The notes beneath the pieces were generated by a model. The model was not told the origin of the DNA and did no database searches. It was given only the letters and a program-made list of their open reading frames with translations. Source: Bacteroidales bacterium UBA4331 (GTDB taxonomy: Bacteria > Bacteroidota > Bacteroidia > Bacteroidales > Paludibacteraceae). Taken from it: DNA of 64,000 nucleotides. A program made the position numbers and the translations under genes. Positions 17,614 through 26,459 of this stretch are shown here, in pieces (the stretch's first letter is position 1; every line of letters begins with the position of its first letter). The DNA lies in contig DGTR01000008.1 of NCBI GenBank assembly GCA_002394395.1, positions 1-64,000 on the forward strand, written 5' to 3'.

Positions 17614-18780
17614 TTACCTGAACCGGTGGTTAAAACCGATGGAGAGCAACTCGCGGAACTGCATCTTCGCTTTCGTATCCCCCTCTTTGATAACCGTACT
17701 GTCATACCTCGGATGAAGCATCAGTCGTGCCGAAAGGAAGCGGTTGATGATAAAATCGCAGTTGACCTCCAAATCCACTTCAACGTTCTGATAGTTGGTG
17801 TAGAGGTAGAATTTCGACTCGATATTCACCTCGCGGACAGGCTTCCATACGTATTCCACACGCATGGACGAACCGATATTATGCTGCGTGCGTTGGTGTT
17901 CGTCCAGACCGAAATCCTTGGGATTGACCCGCACGGTGTCCATGATATGAATGACCTTGTAGGAAATCGGCGAGACGGAGATACTCAGTCCCTTCACGGG
18001 CTTGTAGTCGATACCGAAAGCGGCATTGAACCGGAAAGGCGAGAACGGCGCGGACTTGAGATCCATCGAGTTGGATTTATAAGTCGGCAAGAGCCGTGTC
18101 TCGAGCTCCGCTGAGATGGAGGTAAAGAGCTTCGGTACGATACGCAAGTTCGCTTTGGAGTAGATACGGAAGAGGTCATCGGTCGTGTTGACCTTATGCA
18201 GACTGTCCGCCGAGACGGTCGAGCCGCCGATGCGCCATTCGCCTGTGTTCTCCCAGGTGAACCGCTCGCGGATGTAACTCACCTGCCCCTTCGCTATACC
18301 GAGACCCGCGAAAGAGGACGAACCGCCCTGGTACCAGTTATCGGTGACGTAGTTCTGCGTGATCTGCGCCATAAGGGTCGCCTCACGACGCCAAGGCGAA
18401 CGCATCTCACGAATCGCCTGCAGCACGTCATTACGGTCCTCGACCTCATCTTTGATCCAGGATTTCTCCACCTCGATGGCCGGCACTTTGGCGATGGTCT
18501 GTATCACCAGCCCTTCGTTCGCGTTTTTGAGCGAGTCGATCTCTCTCAGCTCACGTTCGATGGAGTCCAACCGCATTCTCTCCGCCAGCGTCAGCGTATC
18601 GATGGTGTCGGCGGCGTGCAGGGCTTCGCTCTGCTCGTTCACCAGATCCAACAAGAGCGCGTCCATCTCCACCATCGCTTTCTGCTCATCGAGACGGAAA
18701 GTGTCGGTATATAACTGCTGCGCCGTCATGTTCATGGCGGCGCAGGTTAAAAATACTATAATGTATCGGTATTTCGACAT
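17614..18780 (-). CDS. DUF3078-family outer-membrane protein
   Basis: A 388-residue secreted protein with a signal peptide (IIVFLTCAAMNMTAQ). The N-terminal third is charged and helical (about residues 30-130), and the rest is barrel-like, starting at WRREATLMAQITQNYVTDNWYQGG, the DUF3078 hallmark region. It ends in NHRFR with a terminal aromatic-containing strand. It is the last gene of the trpB2-secA operon. Its function is unknown; an outer-membrane location is inferred. Confidence 0.8.
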   Translation of the reverse strand: MSKYRYIIVFLTCAAMNMTAQQLYTDTFRLDEQKAMVEMDALLLDLVNEQSEALHAADTIDTLTLAERMRLDSIERELREIDSLKNANEGLVIQTIAKVPAIEVEKSWIKDEVEDRNDVLQAIREMRSPWRREATLMAQITQNYVTDNWYQGGSSSFAGLGIAKGQVSYIRERFTWENTGEWRIGGSTVSADSLHKVNTTDDLFRIYSKANLRIVPKLFTSISAELETRLLPTYKSNSMDLKSAPFSPFRFNAAFGIDYKPVKGLSISVSPISYKVIHIMDTVRVNPKDFGLDEHQRTQHNIGSSMRVEYVWKPVREVNIESKFYLYTNYQNVEVDLEVNCDFIINRFLSARLMLHPRYDSTVIKEGDTKAKMQFRELLSIGFNHRFR

Positions 18781-18808
18781 TACGTAATTACGTAATCACG
18801 TTATTACG
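18781..18808. repeat. Short word repeat between secA and the DUF3078 gene
   Basis: Repeats of ATTACGTAA and CACGTTATTACG. Confidence 0.5.
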
Positions 18809-18813
18809 ATAAT

Positions 18814-21800
18814 TTAAATCCCCGCAGCATTTAATTTCCCATGGCACTGCTTGTATTTCTTACCACTTCCGCAAGGACACGGATCGTTCGGCCGGGGTTT
18901 CTTATCCACATGAATCGGCTCAGGACGCGCGTTCTCACGAGTGTCACGACCGGCAGCCGCAGCCGCTCCGGAAGCCTGTGCGGCCTGTGCTACCGCATCT
19001 TTCTGCGTGCGGTAACGGCTATAATCCATGCGGCGTTGTTGCTGTGCCTGTTGTACCTTATCCGGCTCCGTCACGTGTATCTGGCCACGCAGCAGGATAG
19101 CTATCGCACGGCGGTTGAGCGTGTCGAGCATCGCTTTGAAGATATTAAACGACTCGAGTTTGTAGATCAACAGCGGATCCTTCTGCTCGTACGAAGCGTT
19201 CTGGACGCTTTGCTTGAGGTCGTCCAACTGACGCAGGTGCTCTTTCCACTCATCGTCGATGACGTAGAGCAACATGCGTTTCTCGAACTCCTTGACCACC
19301 TCTCTGCAATGACTCTCGGCGGCGGCTTTGAGGTTCACGGCGATGTTATACACCTTCTTGCCATCAGTGATCGGCACGAGAATATTCTCGTACATCTGTC
19401 CCTTGGTCTCATACACGTACTGGATCTGCGGATCAGCAATCTGCATCAGTTTGTCCATACGTCTCTTGAAGCTTTCCAGCGCTGCCTCCGCCAGCTGGTC
19501 AGAGAGCTCATAGCGTTTCGTGCGATGGAAAGTCTCCTCGTCGAACGGCAGTTCGATAGCGAAAGTCTGCATCGCCTCGTATTTGAGTCCCTCGTAGTCG
19601 TTTGCCGCCTTCGCGTCCTCCACACTGTTCTCCGCCAACTCGTAAATCATGTTCGTGATATCCACGCCGATACGCTCACCCATCAGGGCGTGACGACGTT
19701 TGGCGTAGATGAGGTTACGCTGCTGGTTCATGACGTCATCGTATTCGATGAGGCGCTTACGGATACCGAAGTTATTCTCCTCCACTTTCTTCTGCGCACG
19801 CTCGATGGAGCTGGAGATCATGGAGTGCTCGATCATCTCGCCTTCCTGGAAGCCCATTCTATCCATCACTCCGGCGATTCGCTCGGAGCCGAACATACGC
19901 ATCAGGTCGTCCTCGAGCGACACGTAGAATACCGAAGATCCCGGATCGCCCTGACGTCCTGCACGTCCGCGGAGCTGTCTATCGACGCGGCGGGACTCGT
20001 GCCTCTCGGTACCGATGATCGCCAGACCGCCGGCTGCTTTCACTTCGTCCGTGAGCTTGATATCCGTACCACGACCGGCCATGTTCGTTGCAATCGTCAC
20101 AACACCCGAGCGACCGGCCTCCGCAACGATCTGCGCCTCCTGTTGGTGCAGCTTCGCGTTTAGGACGTTATGCTTGATCTTACGGAGCGTCAACATACGG
20201 CTCAAGAGCTCGGAGATCTCGACGGAAGTCGTACCCACGAGAACCGGTCTGCCCTGCTCTACCATCGCTACGATCTCATCGATGACGGCGTTGTATTTCT
20301 CGCGTTTGGTGCGGTAGATACGGTCGTTCATATCGATACGGGCGATGGGTTTGTTGGTCGGGATGACTACCACGTCCAGCTTGTAGATATTCCAGAACTC
20401 CCCTGCCTCGGTCTCTGCCGTACCGGTCATACCCGAGAGCTTGTGGTACATACGGAAGTAGTTCTGCAAGGTGATCGTCGCAAAGGTCTGGGTCGCACCC
20501 TCAACCTTCACGTTCTCCTTCGCCTCGACCGCCTGGTGCAGGCCATCGCTCCAACGACGGCCTTCCATCACACGGCCGGTCTGCTCATCGACGATCTTCA
20601 CTTCGCCGCCGTCGATGATGTAATCGACATCTTTCTCGAAGAGGGTGTACGCCTTCAGCAGCTGGTGTACCGTGTGTACGCGCTCGGACTTGATGCTATA
20701 GTTCGTGAGAATGTCGTCTTTCTTCTGCTGTTTCTCCTCGGGAGCGATAGAGGTGTCGCCTTCCAGCTCCGCCATCTCGCTTCCCACATCCGGCAGGACG
20801 AAGAAGTTCGGGTCATCGGTCGTACCCGTCAGAGCATCGATACCTTTATCCGTCAACTCGATGGATTTGTTCTTCTCGTCGATGACGAAATAGAGCTCGT
20901 CGGTAGCGATATGCATGTTCTTCTCGTTCTCCTGCAGGTAGAACTCTTCGGTCTTCTGCAGCCGTACTTTGATGCCCGGCTCCGAGAGATATTTGATCAA
21001 CGCCTTACTCTTCGGCATACCTTTGAACGAACGGAACAACGCCAACTCGCCTTCCTCTTTCTCTTTCTCGTCCGCGGAACCCATCTTCGCCTTCGCTTCT
21101 GCAAGGAGTTTGGTGGTCAGGGTGGTCTGCTGGCGTACGAGAGAAGCCACGCGGTCTTTGTATTCATCGAACATCTGGTCCTCGCCACGCGGCACCGGAC
21201 CGGAGATGATCAGCGGCGTACGGGCGTCGTCGATCAACACGGAGTCCACTTCATCGACAATCGCGAAGTTATGACCTCTCTGCACGAGATCGAGCGGCGA
21301 GATCGCCATGTTATCCCTCAAGTAGTCAAAACCGAACTCGTTGTTCGTACCGAAGGTAATATCGCAGGCATAGGCCTTACGACGCTCGTCGGAGTTCGGG
21401 CGGTGCTTGTCGATACAATCGACCGTCAGACCGAGGAACATATAAATCGGTCCGTTCCACTCGCTATCACGTTTCGCCAGATAATCGTTGACGGTCACCA
21501 CGTGCACACCCTCATGCGTCAAGGCGTTCAGATAGACCGGCAGCGTTGCCACAAGGGTCTTACCTTCACCGGTTGCCATCTCCGCAATCGATCCGCGTTG
21601 GTCTTTGTCGTTCTTAACCGCGCCATGCAGCACCACGCCACCAAACAGCTGCACGTCATAGTGCACCATATTCCACGTGATCTCGTTGCCGCCGGCCATC
21701 CAGTGGTTATGATAGATCGCCTTGTCGCCTTCTATCTCTATGAAGTCGAACCGCGGGTCAGCAGCCAGATTGCGGTCCAGCTCCGTTGCCGTAACCACCA

Positions 21801-22179
21801 GACGCTCATTCTCCGTAAACCGGCGAGCCGTCGATTTGACAATGGCAAAAGCCTCCGGAAGCATCTCGGTCAGCTTCACTTCATAGACATCCTTGATCTC
21901 CCTCTCAAGTTTGTCCACCTCGTTGTAGATCTTCTCACGTTTGTCAATCGGCGTGCCCTCGATGGATGCCTTCAGCTCTGCGATGCGGGCTTTCTTGTCC
22001 GCTACCGCCTCCTGCAACTGGTCCATCAGCGCAAACGAACGAGCGCGTAACTCATCGTGCGAGAGCTTGTCGATACTCTCATACGCCGCCTTCACTTTGT
22101 CCACGTACGGCTGGATGGCGCGCAAGTCTTTCTGCGCCTTGTTGCCGAACAGTTTTGTAATAATCTCAATAAAATTCAT
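18814..22179 (-). CDS. secA: Preprotein translocase ATPase SecA
   Basis: ATPase motor of the Sec pathway. The 1121-residue length is typical of Bacteroidetes SecA, which carries extra segments. The Walker A MATGEGKTL is near residue 200, VDEVDSVLIDDARTPLIISG near 310, and the helicase motif GRAGRQGDPG near 740. The C-terminal zinc SEC-C motif is DPCPCGSGKKYKQCHG. Acidic and lysine-rich insertions appear around 355-400. It starts 11 bases after trpB2 and precedes the DUF3078 gene. Confidence 0.97.
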   Translation of the reverse strand: MNFIEIITKLFGNKAQKDLRAIQPYVDKVKAAYESIDKLSHDELRARSFALMDQLQEAVADKKARIAELKASIEGTPIDKREKIYNEVDKLEREIKDVYEVKLTEMLPEAFAIVKSTARRFTENERLVVTATELDRNLAADPRFDFIEIEGDKAIYHNHWMAGGNEITWNMVHYDVQLFGGVVLHGAVKNDKDQRGSIAEMATGEGKTLVATLPVYLNALTHEGVHVVTVNDYLAKRDSEWNGPIYMFLGLTVDCIDKHRPNSDERRKAYACDITFGTNNEFGFDYLRDNMAISPLDLVQRGHNFAIVDEVDSVLIDDARTPLIISGPVPRGEDQMFDEYKDRVASLVRQQTTLTTKLLAEAKAKMGSADEKEKEEGELALFRSFKGMPKSKALIKYLSEPGIKVRLQKTEEFYLQENEKNMHIATDELYFVIDEKNKSIELTDKGIDALTGTTDDPNFFVLPDVGSEMAELEGDTSIAPEEKQQKKDDILTNYSIKSERVHTVHQLLKAYTLFEKDVDYIIDGGEVKIVDEQTGRVMEGRRWSDGLHQAVEAKENVKVEGATQTFATITLQNYFRMYHKLSGMTGTAETEAGEFWNIYKLDVVVIPTNKPIARIDMNDRIYRTKREKYNAVIDEIVAMVEQGRPVLVGTTSVEISELLSRMLTLRKIKHNVLNAKLHQQEAQIVAEAGRSGVVTIATNMAGRGTDIKLTDEVKAAGGLAIIGTERHESRRVDRQLRGRAGRQGDPGSSVFYVSLEDDLMRMFGSERIAGVMDRMGFQEGEMIEHSMISSSIERAQKKVEENNFGIRKRLIEYDDVMNQQRNLIYAKRRHALMGERIGVDITNMIYELAENSVEDAKAANDYEGLKYEAMQTFAIELPFDEETFHRTKRYELSDQLAEAALESFKRRMDKLMQIADPQIQYVYETKGQMYENILVPITDGKKVYNIAVNLKAAAESHCREVVKEFEKRMLLYVIDDEWKEHLRQLDDLKQSVQNASYEQKDPLLIYKLESFNIFKAMLDTLNRRAIAILLRGQIHVTEPDKVQQAQQQRRMDYSRYRTQKDAVAQAAQASGAAAAAGRDTRENARPEPIHVDKKPRPNDPCPCGSGKKYKQCHGKLNAAGI

Positions 22180-22190
22180 ATCTTGTTTTC

Positions 22191-23549
22191 TTATTTTCCG
22201 TTGTATTCGAAATCGACGAGATCGCCGTTGATAAAGCTCTCATAGGCGGTCATATCGATCAATCCGTGACCGGAGAGGTTAAAAAGTATCACTTTCTCTT
22301 CGCCGGTCTCTTTGCATTTCAATGCCTCACGGATAGTAGCTGCGATGGCATGACAACTCTCCGGCGCAGGGATGATACTCTCCGTCTGTGCAAAAAGTAT
22401 TCCTGCGCGGAACGACTCCGTCTGAGGAATATCCACTCCTCGCATGAATCCGTCCTTGAGGAGCTGGCTGACGATGGTTCCGGCGCCGTGGTAACGAAGT
22501 CCACCCGCATGGATATTCGCCGGTTTGAAATCATGACCAAGCGTGTACATCGGCAACAAAGGCGTATAACCCGCCGCGTCACCGAAATCATACTCAAACT
22601 TACCCTTCGTCAACTTCGGACAACTCGACGGCTCTGCAGCAATAAAATCAATCACCTTTCGACTTGCCTCTTGACTCTCAGCTCTCAGCTCTTGACTCTT
22701 CAACTGATGCCGCATGAACGGGAAAGCCAGACCGCCGAAGTTACTGCCGCCGCCGAAACAAGCGATGATGGTGTCGGGATACTCACCCGCCATCTCCATC
22801 TGTTTCTCCGCCTCCAGACCGATAATCGTCTGATGGAGCGAGACGTGATTCAGCACCGACCCGAGGGTATATTTGCAGTTCGGAGTGGTGGTCGCCAACT
22901 CGATAGCCTCGCTGATTGCCGTTCCCAATGAACCCGGATGATTCGGATCACGGGTGATGATATCTTTTCCCGCACGGGTGGACATACTCGGTGAACCCGT
23001 TACAGCAGCACCAAAAGTACGCATGATACTACTTCTGTACGGCTTTTGCTGCATGGAGATCTTCACTTGATACACAGCACACTCTAAGCCATAGGCTTTT
23101 GCCGCATAACTCAGCGCAGCGCCCCATTGACCGGCACCGGTCTCCGTGGTCACATTCGTCACTCCCTCCTGCTTGCAATAATAACACTGCGGCAGGGCGG
23201 AATTCAACTTATGCGAACCTAACGGACTCACGCTCTCGTTCTTAAAATATATATGCGCCGGCGTTCCTAACGCTTCCTCCAAGGCGTACGCACGAACCAA
23301 AGGCGTGGAACGGTAGTATTTATACCGCTCGCGAACCTCCTCAGGAATATCTATCCATGCATGAGTCTGATCCAACTCCTGACGGGCACATTCTTTGGCA
23401 AAAATAACACTCAGATCTTCTGCCGTCATCGGTTGACGAGTCTGCGGATGTATCGGAGGAAGGGGCTTGTTCGGCATCTCTGCCTGGATGTTATACCACT
23501 GCCGTGGCAACTCTTCTTCTGGTAATAGAAAGCGTTTTATCTTCTCCAT
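22191..23549 (-). CDS. trpB: TrpB2-type tryptophan synthase beta-like enzyme
   Basis: PLP enzyme of 452 residues, longer than classical TrpB and with the N-terminal extension typical of TrpB2, which can work without TrpA. The PLP lysine is in SPLGSHKLNSA near residue 113, and the phosphate loop is CFGGGSNFGG near 270. No trpA or other trp genes are nearby. Residues about 285-300 (LKSQELRAESQEASRK) come from a word repeat at 22663-22700 and look inserted. It is first in an operon with secA. Confidence 0.9.
   Translation of the reverse strand: MEKIKRFLLPEEELPRQWYNIQAEMPNKPLPPIHPQTRQPMTAEDLSVIFAKECARQELDQTHAWIDIPEEVRERYKYYRSTPLVRAYALEEALGTPAHIYFKNESVSPLGSHKLNSALPQCYYCKQEGVTNVTTETGAGQWGAALSYAAKAYGLECAVYQVKISMQQKPYRSSIMRTFGAAVTGSPSMSTRAGKDIITRDPNHPGSLGTAISEAIELATTTPNCKYTLGSVLNHVSLHQTIIGLEAEKQMEMAGEYPDTIIACFGGGSNFGGLAFPFMRHQLKSQELRAESQEASRKVIDFIAAEPSSCPKLTKGKFEYDFGDAAGYTPLLPMYTLGHDFKPANIHAGGLRYHGAGTIVSQLLKDGFMRGVDIPQTESFRAGILFAQTESIIPAPESCHAIAATIREALKCKETGEEKVILFNLSGHGLIDMTAYESFINGDLVDFEYNGK
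22663..22700. repeat. Short word repeat in trpB
   Basis: TTGACTCTCAGCTCTCAGC and related words, in frame, encoding KSQELRAESQE. The motif resembles the apbE repeat. Confidence 0.6.
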
Positions 23550-23915
23550 AGCGCCGTTTAATTATTTATATAGCATTACCTCTTTTTCTCTATAGCATCT
23601 TTTTCTCTATAGCACACAAAAATCGTGCAAAGATACTACTTTTTTTTGATATATGCAAATACAAAATGCATGCCGCCCCATTTTTCTGCCATTTTGGCAG
23701 GTTTTACATCTTTCTCCGCAGTCTTCTCTCATTCATCCGCATAACACCCGAATTAGACCAAAATAAGCCCCAAATAAGCCCCCGGTAACACTCTTACCAT
23801 AGGATCACCATAAGATGACCATAGGATCACCATAGAATAAAACCCATATTTTGTCATTTTTTCCACTTTTACTATATATACATAGTATATATACTTTTTA
23901 TATTGTTTTTTTTAT
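23550..23915. other. Intergenic region between divergent trpB and metK
   Basis: Holds the trpB promoter, a perfect 17-base tandem duplication in the trpB leader (23581-23597 and 23598-23614, unit TCTTTTTCTCTATAGCA), and a cluster of CCATAGGATCA and CCATAAGATGA words at 23798-23835. No gene was seen. Confidence 0.7.
23628..23658 (-). promoter_or_regulatory. Bacteroidetes-type promoter for trpB-secA
   Basis: Minus strand TTG (23656-23658), spacer CATATATCAAAAAAAAG of 20 bases in all, TATCTTTG (23628-23635). Confidence 0.85.
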
Positions 23916-23946
23916 TTGCATATGTCATTTTTTTTTTGTACCTTTG
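23916..23946 (+). promoter_or_regulatory. Bacteroidetes-type promoter for metK
   Basis: TTG at 23916-23918, 20 bases beginning CATATGTCA, TACCTTTG at 23939-23946. Transcription starting near 23953 would include the riboswitch-like element. Confidence 0.85.
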
Positions 23947-23983
23947 CACCCGATTTTGAAAAAAATAGCGCCTAAGGCGCAGA

Positions 23984-24036
23984 AGGAGGATGGATTTGAC
24001 TGCTTGCAACCTCTGAAAAAAATGCTAAAACTTGTG
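23984..24036 (+). ncRNA. SAM-II riboswitch (candidate)
   Basis: The leader of metK has the layout of a SAM-II H-type pseudoknot. GGAGG at 23985-23989 can pair with CCTCT at 24010-24014. The loop between them contains GGATTTGACTGC and ends in TTGCAA. After the stem come an A-rich stretch and ATGCTAAAAC. GATTT, TTGCAA and GCTAAAA are the positions conserved in known SAM-II elements. SAM-II is known from alphaproteobacteria and Bacteroidetes, upstream of methionine and SAM genes. Feedback control of SAM synthetase by SAM is the expected role. No covariance search was run. Confidence 0.8.
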
Positions 24037-24072
24037 CCACAAGACCAAACAGTCGCTTGTGGTTTTATTTTT
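24037..24072 (+). terminator. Intrinsic terminator in metK leader
   Basis: CCACAAG (24037-24043) pairs with CTTGTGG (24056-24062) and is followed by TTTTATTTTT. It sits directly after the SAM-II-like element and 50 bases before metK. The preceding CTTGTG (24031-24036) can pair with part of the first arm, offering an alternative fold. This suggests control by premature termination. Confidence 0.75.
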
Positions 24073-24122
24073 GCCAAATACCAAAATGGTACATGGTAAA
24101 TGACCAAATAGTAAATGACTTT

Positions 24123-25376
24123 ATGCATTATTTATTTACAAGTGAATCGGTGTCGGAAGGACACCCGGATAAAGTGAGCGACCAAATCTCGGACGCGATC
24201 TTGGATAATATGTTGGCGCAGGACGAACATGCGCACGTAGCGTGCGAGACGCTCTGTACAACCGGACAAGTGGTCATCGCAGGCGAAGTGAGTTGTAAAG
24301 GTTGGGTAGATATCCAGCAGATCGTCCGTAAGACCATCGCAGAGATCGGTTACACGAAGGCGGAGTATAAGTTCGAGGCGGAGAGTTGCGGCATCCTGAC
24401 TGCCCTGCACGCGCAGAGCCAGGACATCAACATGGGCGTGAGCCGAGAGGTAGCCGAAGAGCAAGGTGCCGGTGACCAGGGAATGATGTTCGGCTACGCG
24501 ACCGACGAAACGGATAACTTCATGCCGCTGACGCTGGACTTGGCGCACACCTTAGTTTATACGCTTGCGCGTATCCGCAAGGAAGGCAAACAAATGCTTT
24601 ACCTCCGCCCGGACAGCAAATCGCAGGTAACCATCGAATATGACGAGCAGAACCGCCCGGTACGTATCGACACCATCGTTTTATCCACCCAACACGACGA
24701 AGGCGTGACGCCGGAGATGATTAAGAAAGACATCATCGATATCCTCCTTCCGCGCGTAGCAACGCGTGACAGCCGTTACGGACATCTGCTCCATGATTTC
24801 TTAGAGGACAAGGACGCGAAACTGTTGGTAAACCCGACGGGAAACTTCGTCATCGGCGGTCCTCACGGCGACACGGGGCTGACGGGCCGAAAGATCATCG
24901 TGGACACGTACGGCGGTCGCGGCGCTCACGGCGGTGGTGCGTTCAGCGGCAAGGACCCGTCGAAGGTCGATCGCTCGGCAGCTTATGCAGCGCGATGGAT
25001 CGCCAAGCACCTGGTCGCAGCCGGTGTAGCGCACGAAGCGCTGGTACAAGTGAGTTACGCCATCGGCGTAGCAGAGCCGGTTTCGCTATACGTCAATACA
25101 TACGGCACGGCGCAAGTGAAACTGTCCGACGCAGAGATAGCGCAGAAAGTGTCGGAACTTTTTGACCTCCGTCCGGCAGCCATCATCCGCGACCTGAAGC
25201 TGACGCAACCGATATACGAAGAGACCGCCAAATACGGTCATGTAGGCCGCACGAATGAGGTTGTGAAGAAGACCTTCTTCGATGCCGACGGAAATATTTT
25301 TGAACGCGAAGTAGAGTTGTTCACATGGGAGAAATTGGATCGATTAGACGCCGTAAAGGCCAAGTTTGGCTTGTAA
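24123..25376 (+). CDS. metK: S-adenosylmethionine synthetase
   Basis: Makes SAM from methionine and ATP. It has 417 residues. The motifs are GHPDKVSDQISDAIL near residue 14, GAGDQGMMFGYA near 120 and GGAFSGKDPSKVDRS near 275. The start MHYLFTSES at 24123 gives the family's normal N-terminus; an in-frame ATG at 24057 falls inside the terminator hairpin. The 3' end overlaps lspA by 52 bases. Confidence 0.97.
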   Translation: MHYLFTSESVSEGHPDKVSDQISDAILDNMLAQDEHAHVACETLCTTGQVVIAGEVSCKGWVDIQQIVRKTIAEIGYTKAEYKFEAESCGILTALHAQSQDINMGVSREVAEEQGAGDQGMMFGYATDETDNFMPLTLDLAHTLVYTLARIRKEGKQMLYLRPDSKSQVTIEYDEQNRPVRIDTIVLSTQHDEGVTPEMIKKDIIDILLPRVATRDSRYGHLLHDFLEDKDAKLLVNPTGNFVIGGPHGDTGLTGRKIIVDTYGGRGAHGGGAFSGKDPSKVDRSAAYAARWIAKHLVAAGVAHEALVQVSYAIGVAEPVSLYVNTYGTAQVKLSDAEIAQKVSELFDLRPAAIIRDLKLTQPIYEETAKYGHVGRTNEVVKKTFFDADGNIFEREVELFTWEKLDRLDAVKAKFGL

Positions 25377-25879
25377 TAGCGATTGTTTTAGGGTGCCTGA
25401 TTATTGATCAGGTAATCAAACTCTATATCGCTACGCATTTTGCATTAGGCGAGAGCCATGAGGTGACCTCGTGGTTCTGGTTGTGCTTCGTGGAGAACAA
25501 CGGCATGGCGTTCGGCATCGAGTGGTTCTCTAAATTAGCGCTGACATTATTCCGTCTCTTGGCAGTAGGATTGCTCGGATGGTACATCCACACGCTGATC
25601 CACAAGCAAGAAGCCAAGACCGGCTATATCGCCACCATCGCTTTCATCATCGCCGGCGCGTTAGGAAACATCATCGATTGCGTGTTCTACGGCAAACTCT
25701 TCGGATACGCAGACTGGTTCTACGGCAAAGTGGTAGATATGTTCTACTTCCCGCTCATCCGTAACAGCGCCGGCGAGGTGCTGTTCTTCCGACCGGTGTT
25801 TAACTTCGCAGATAGCTGCATCACCTGCGCCGTAGCAGCCATACTACTGTTTTACATGAAGGAGATTAATAAAAACTAG
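25325..25879 (+). CDS. lspA: Lipoprotein signal peptidase
   Basis: Aspartyl protease of the inner membrane that cleaves prolipoproteins after Lgt. It has 184 residues and four membrane helices. The catalytic aspartates are in GNIIDCVFYG near 118 and FNFADSCITC near 160. No later start codon precedes the first helix, so translation must begin inside metK, 52 bases before its stop. The C-terminal half has a longer loop between the two motifs, as in Bacteroidetes LspA. Confidence 0.93.
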   Translation: MGEIGSIRRRKGQVWLVIAIVLGCLIIDQVIKLYIATHFALGESHEVTSWFWLCFVENNGMAFGIEWFSKLALTLFRLLAVGLLGWYIHTLIHKQEAKTGYIATIAFIIAGALGNIIDCVFYGKLFGYADWFYGKVVDMFYFPLIRNSAGEVLFFRPVFNFADSCITCAVAAILLFYMKEINKN

Positions 25880-25945
25880 GTTGACCTATGATTACCTAGG
25901 ACGACCTATGATTACCTAGGATTACCTAGGTAGACCTAAGATTAT
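25866..25945. repeat. CCTATGATTACCTAGG word repeats
   Basis: The gap between lspA and the lipoprotein gene consists of repeats of GACCTATGATTACCTAGG and GATTACCTAGG. It includes the palindrome CCTAGG three times. Confidence 0.8.
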
Positions 25946-26459
25946 GATGAAACGCCATCTATACATAGTTTTGCTCGTGGTAGCGGTCTTATCGACCGGT
26001 TGCCGGCCCAAGGGGATTCTACACTCGGGAGAGATGCGCGAGGTATTGGTCGATCTGCATAAGACCGACGCAATGCTGCAGGTCTCCGGACAACAGTACA
26101 TCCCCATCGAGGAGAAGAACCTGTACTACGCGCAGGTGTTAGCCAAACACGGTGTTACGCAGGCGCAGTTCGACTCGTCGATTGTATGGTACACGGCGCA
26201 TCCGCAACTCTTCGATAAGATATACCCAAAAGTGATGGTAGAACTCAAAGACGAAGAAACCCGCTTCCTGGAGGAAAACGGGTTATCAATGGGTCCTGAG
26301 ACCCAACTTGCCTATGACTCAATCTCTGCGCCAGTCTTTGACAAAGCGGATCTGGACAGTGTTCTTTGGGTCACGCGTCACGGCTTACCGACAAGCTGGC
26401 AGCCTTTAGTGCATGATCTTGAAGATGAGCTCTTTCCACAAGTCGGGGTCCTTCGCTGA
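25944..26459 (+). CDS. DUF4296-family lipoprotein
   Basis: A 171-residue protein with a lipoprotein signal peptide and lipobox LSTGC ending at about residue 21. The following RPKGILHSGEMREVLVDLHKTDAML is the DUF4296 core, a helical domain widespread in Bacteroidetes with no known function. It lies directly after the lipoprotein signal peptidase gene. The last 54 bases overlap the 3' end of convergent holA. Confidence 0.85.
   Translation: MMKRHLYIVLLVVAVLSTGCRPKGILHSGEMREVLVDLHKTDAMLQVSGQQYIPIEEKNLYYAQVLAKHGVTQAQFDSSIVWYTAHPQLFDKIYPKVMVELKDEETRFLEENGLSMGPETQLAYDSISAPVFDKADLDSVLWVTRHGLPTSWQPLVHDLEDELFPQVGVLR

Noticed and set aside
20170..22050. A 626-codon open frame on the plus strand
   Set aside because: It lies wholly antisense to secA, whose domains are certain. 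The protein has the composition of a reverse-frame shadow.
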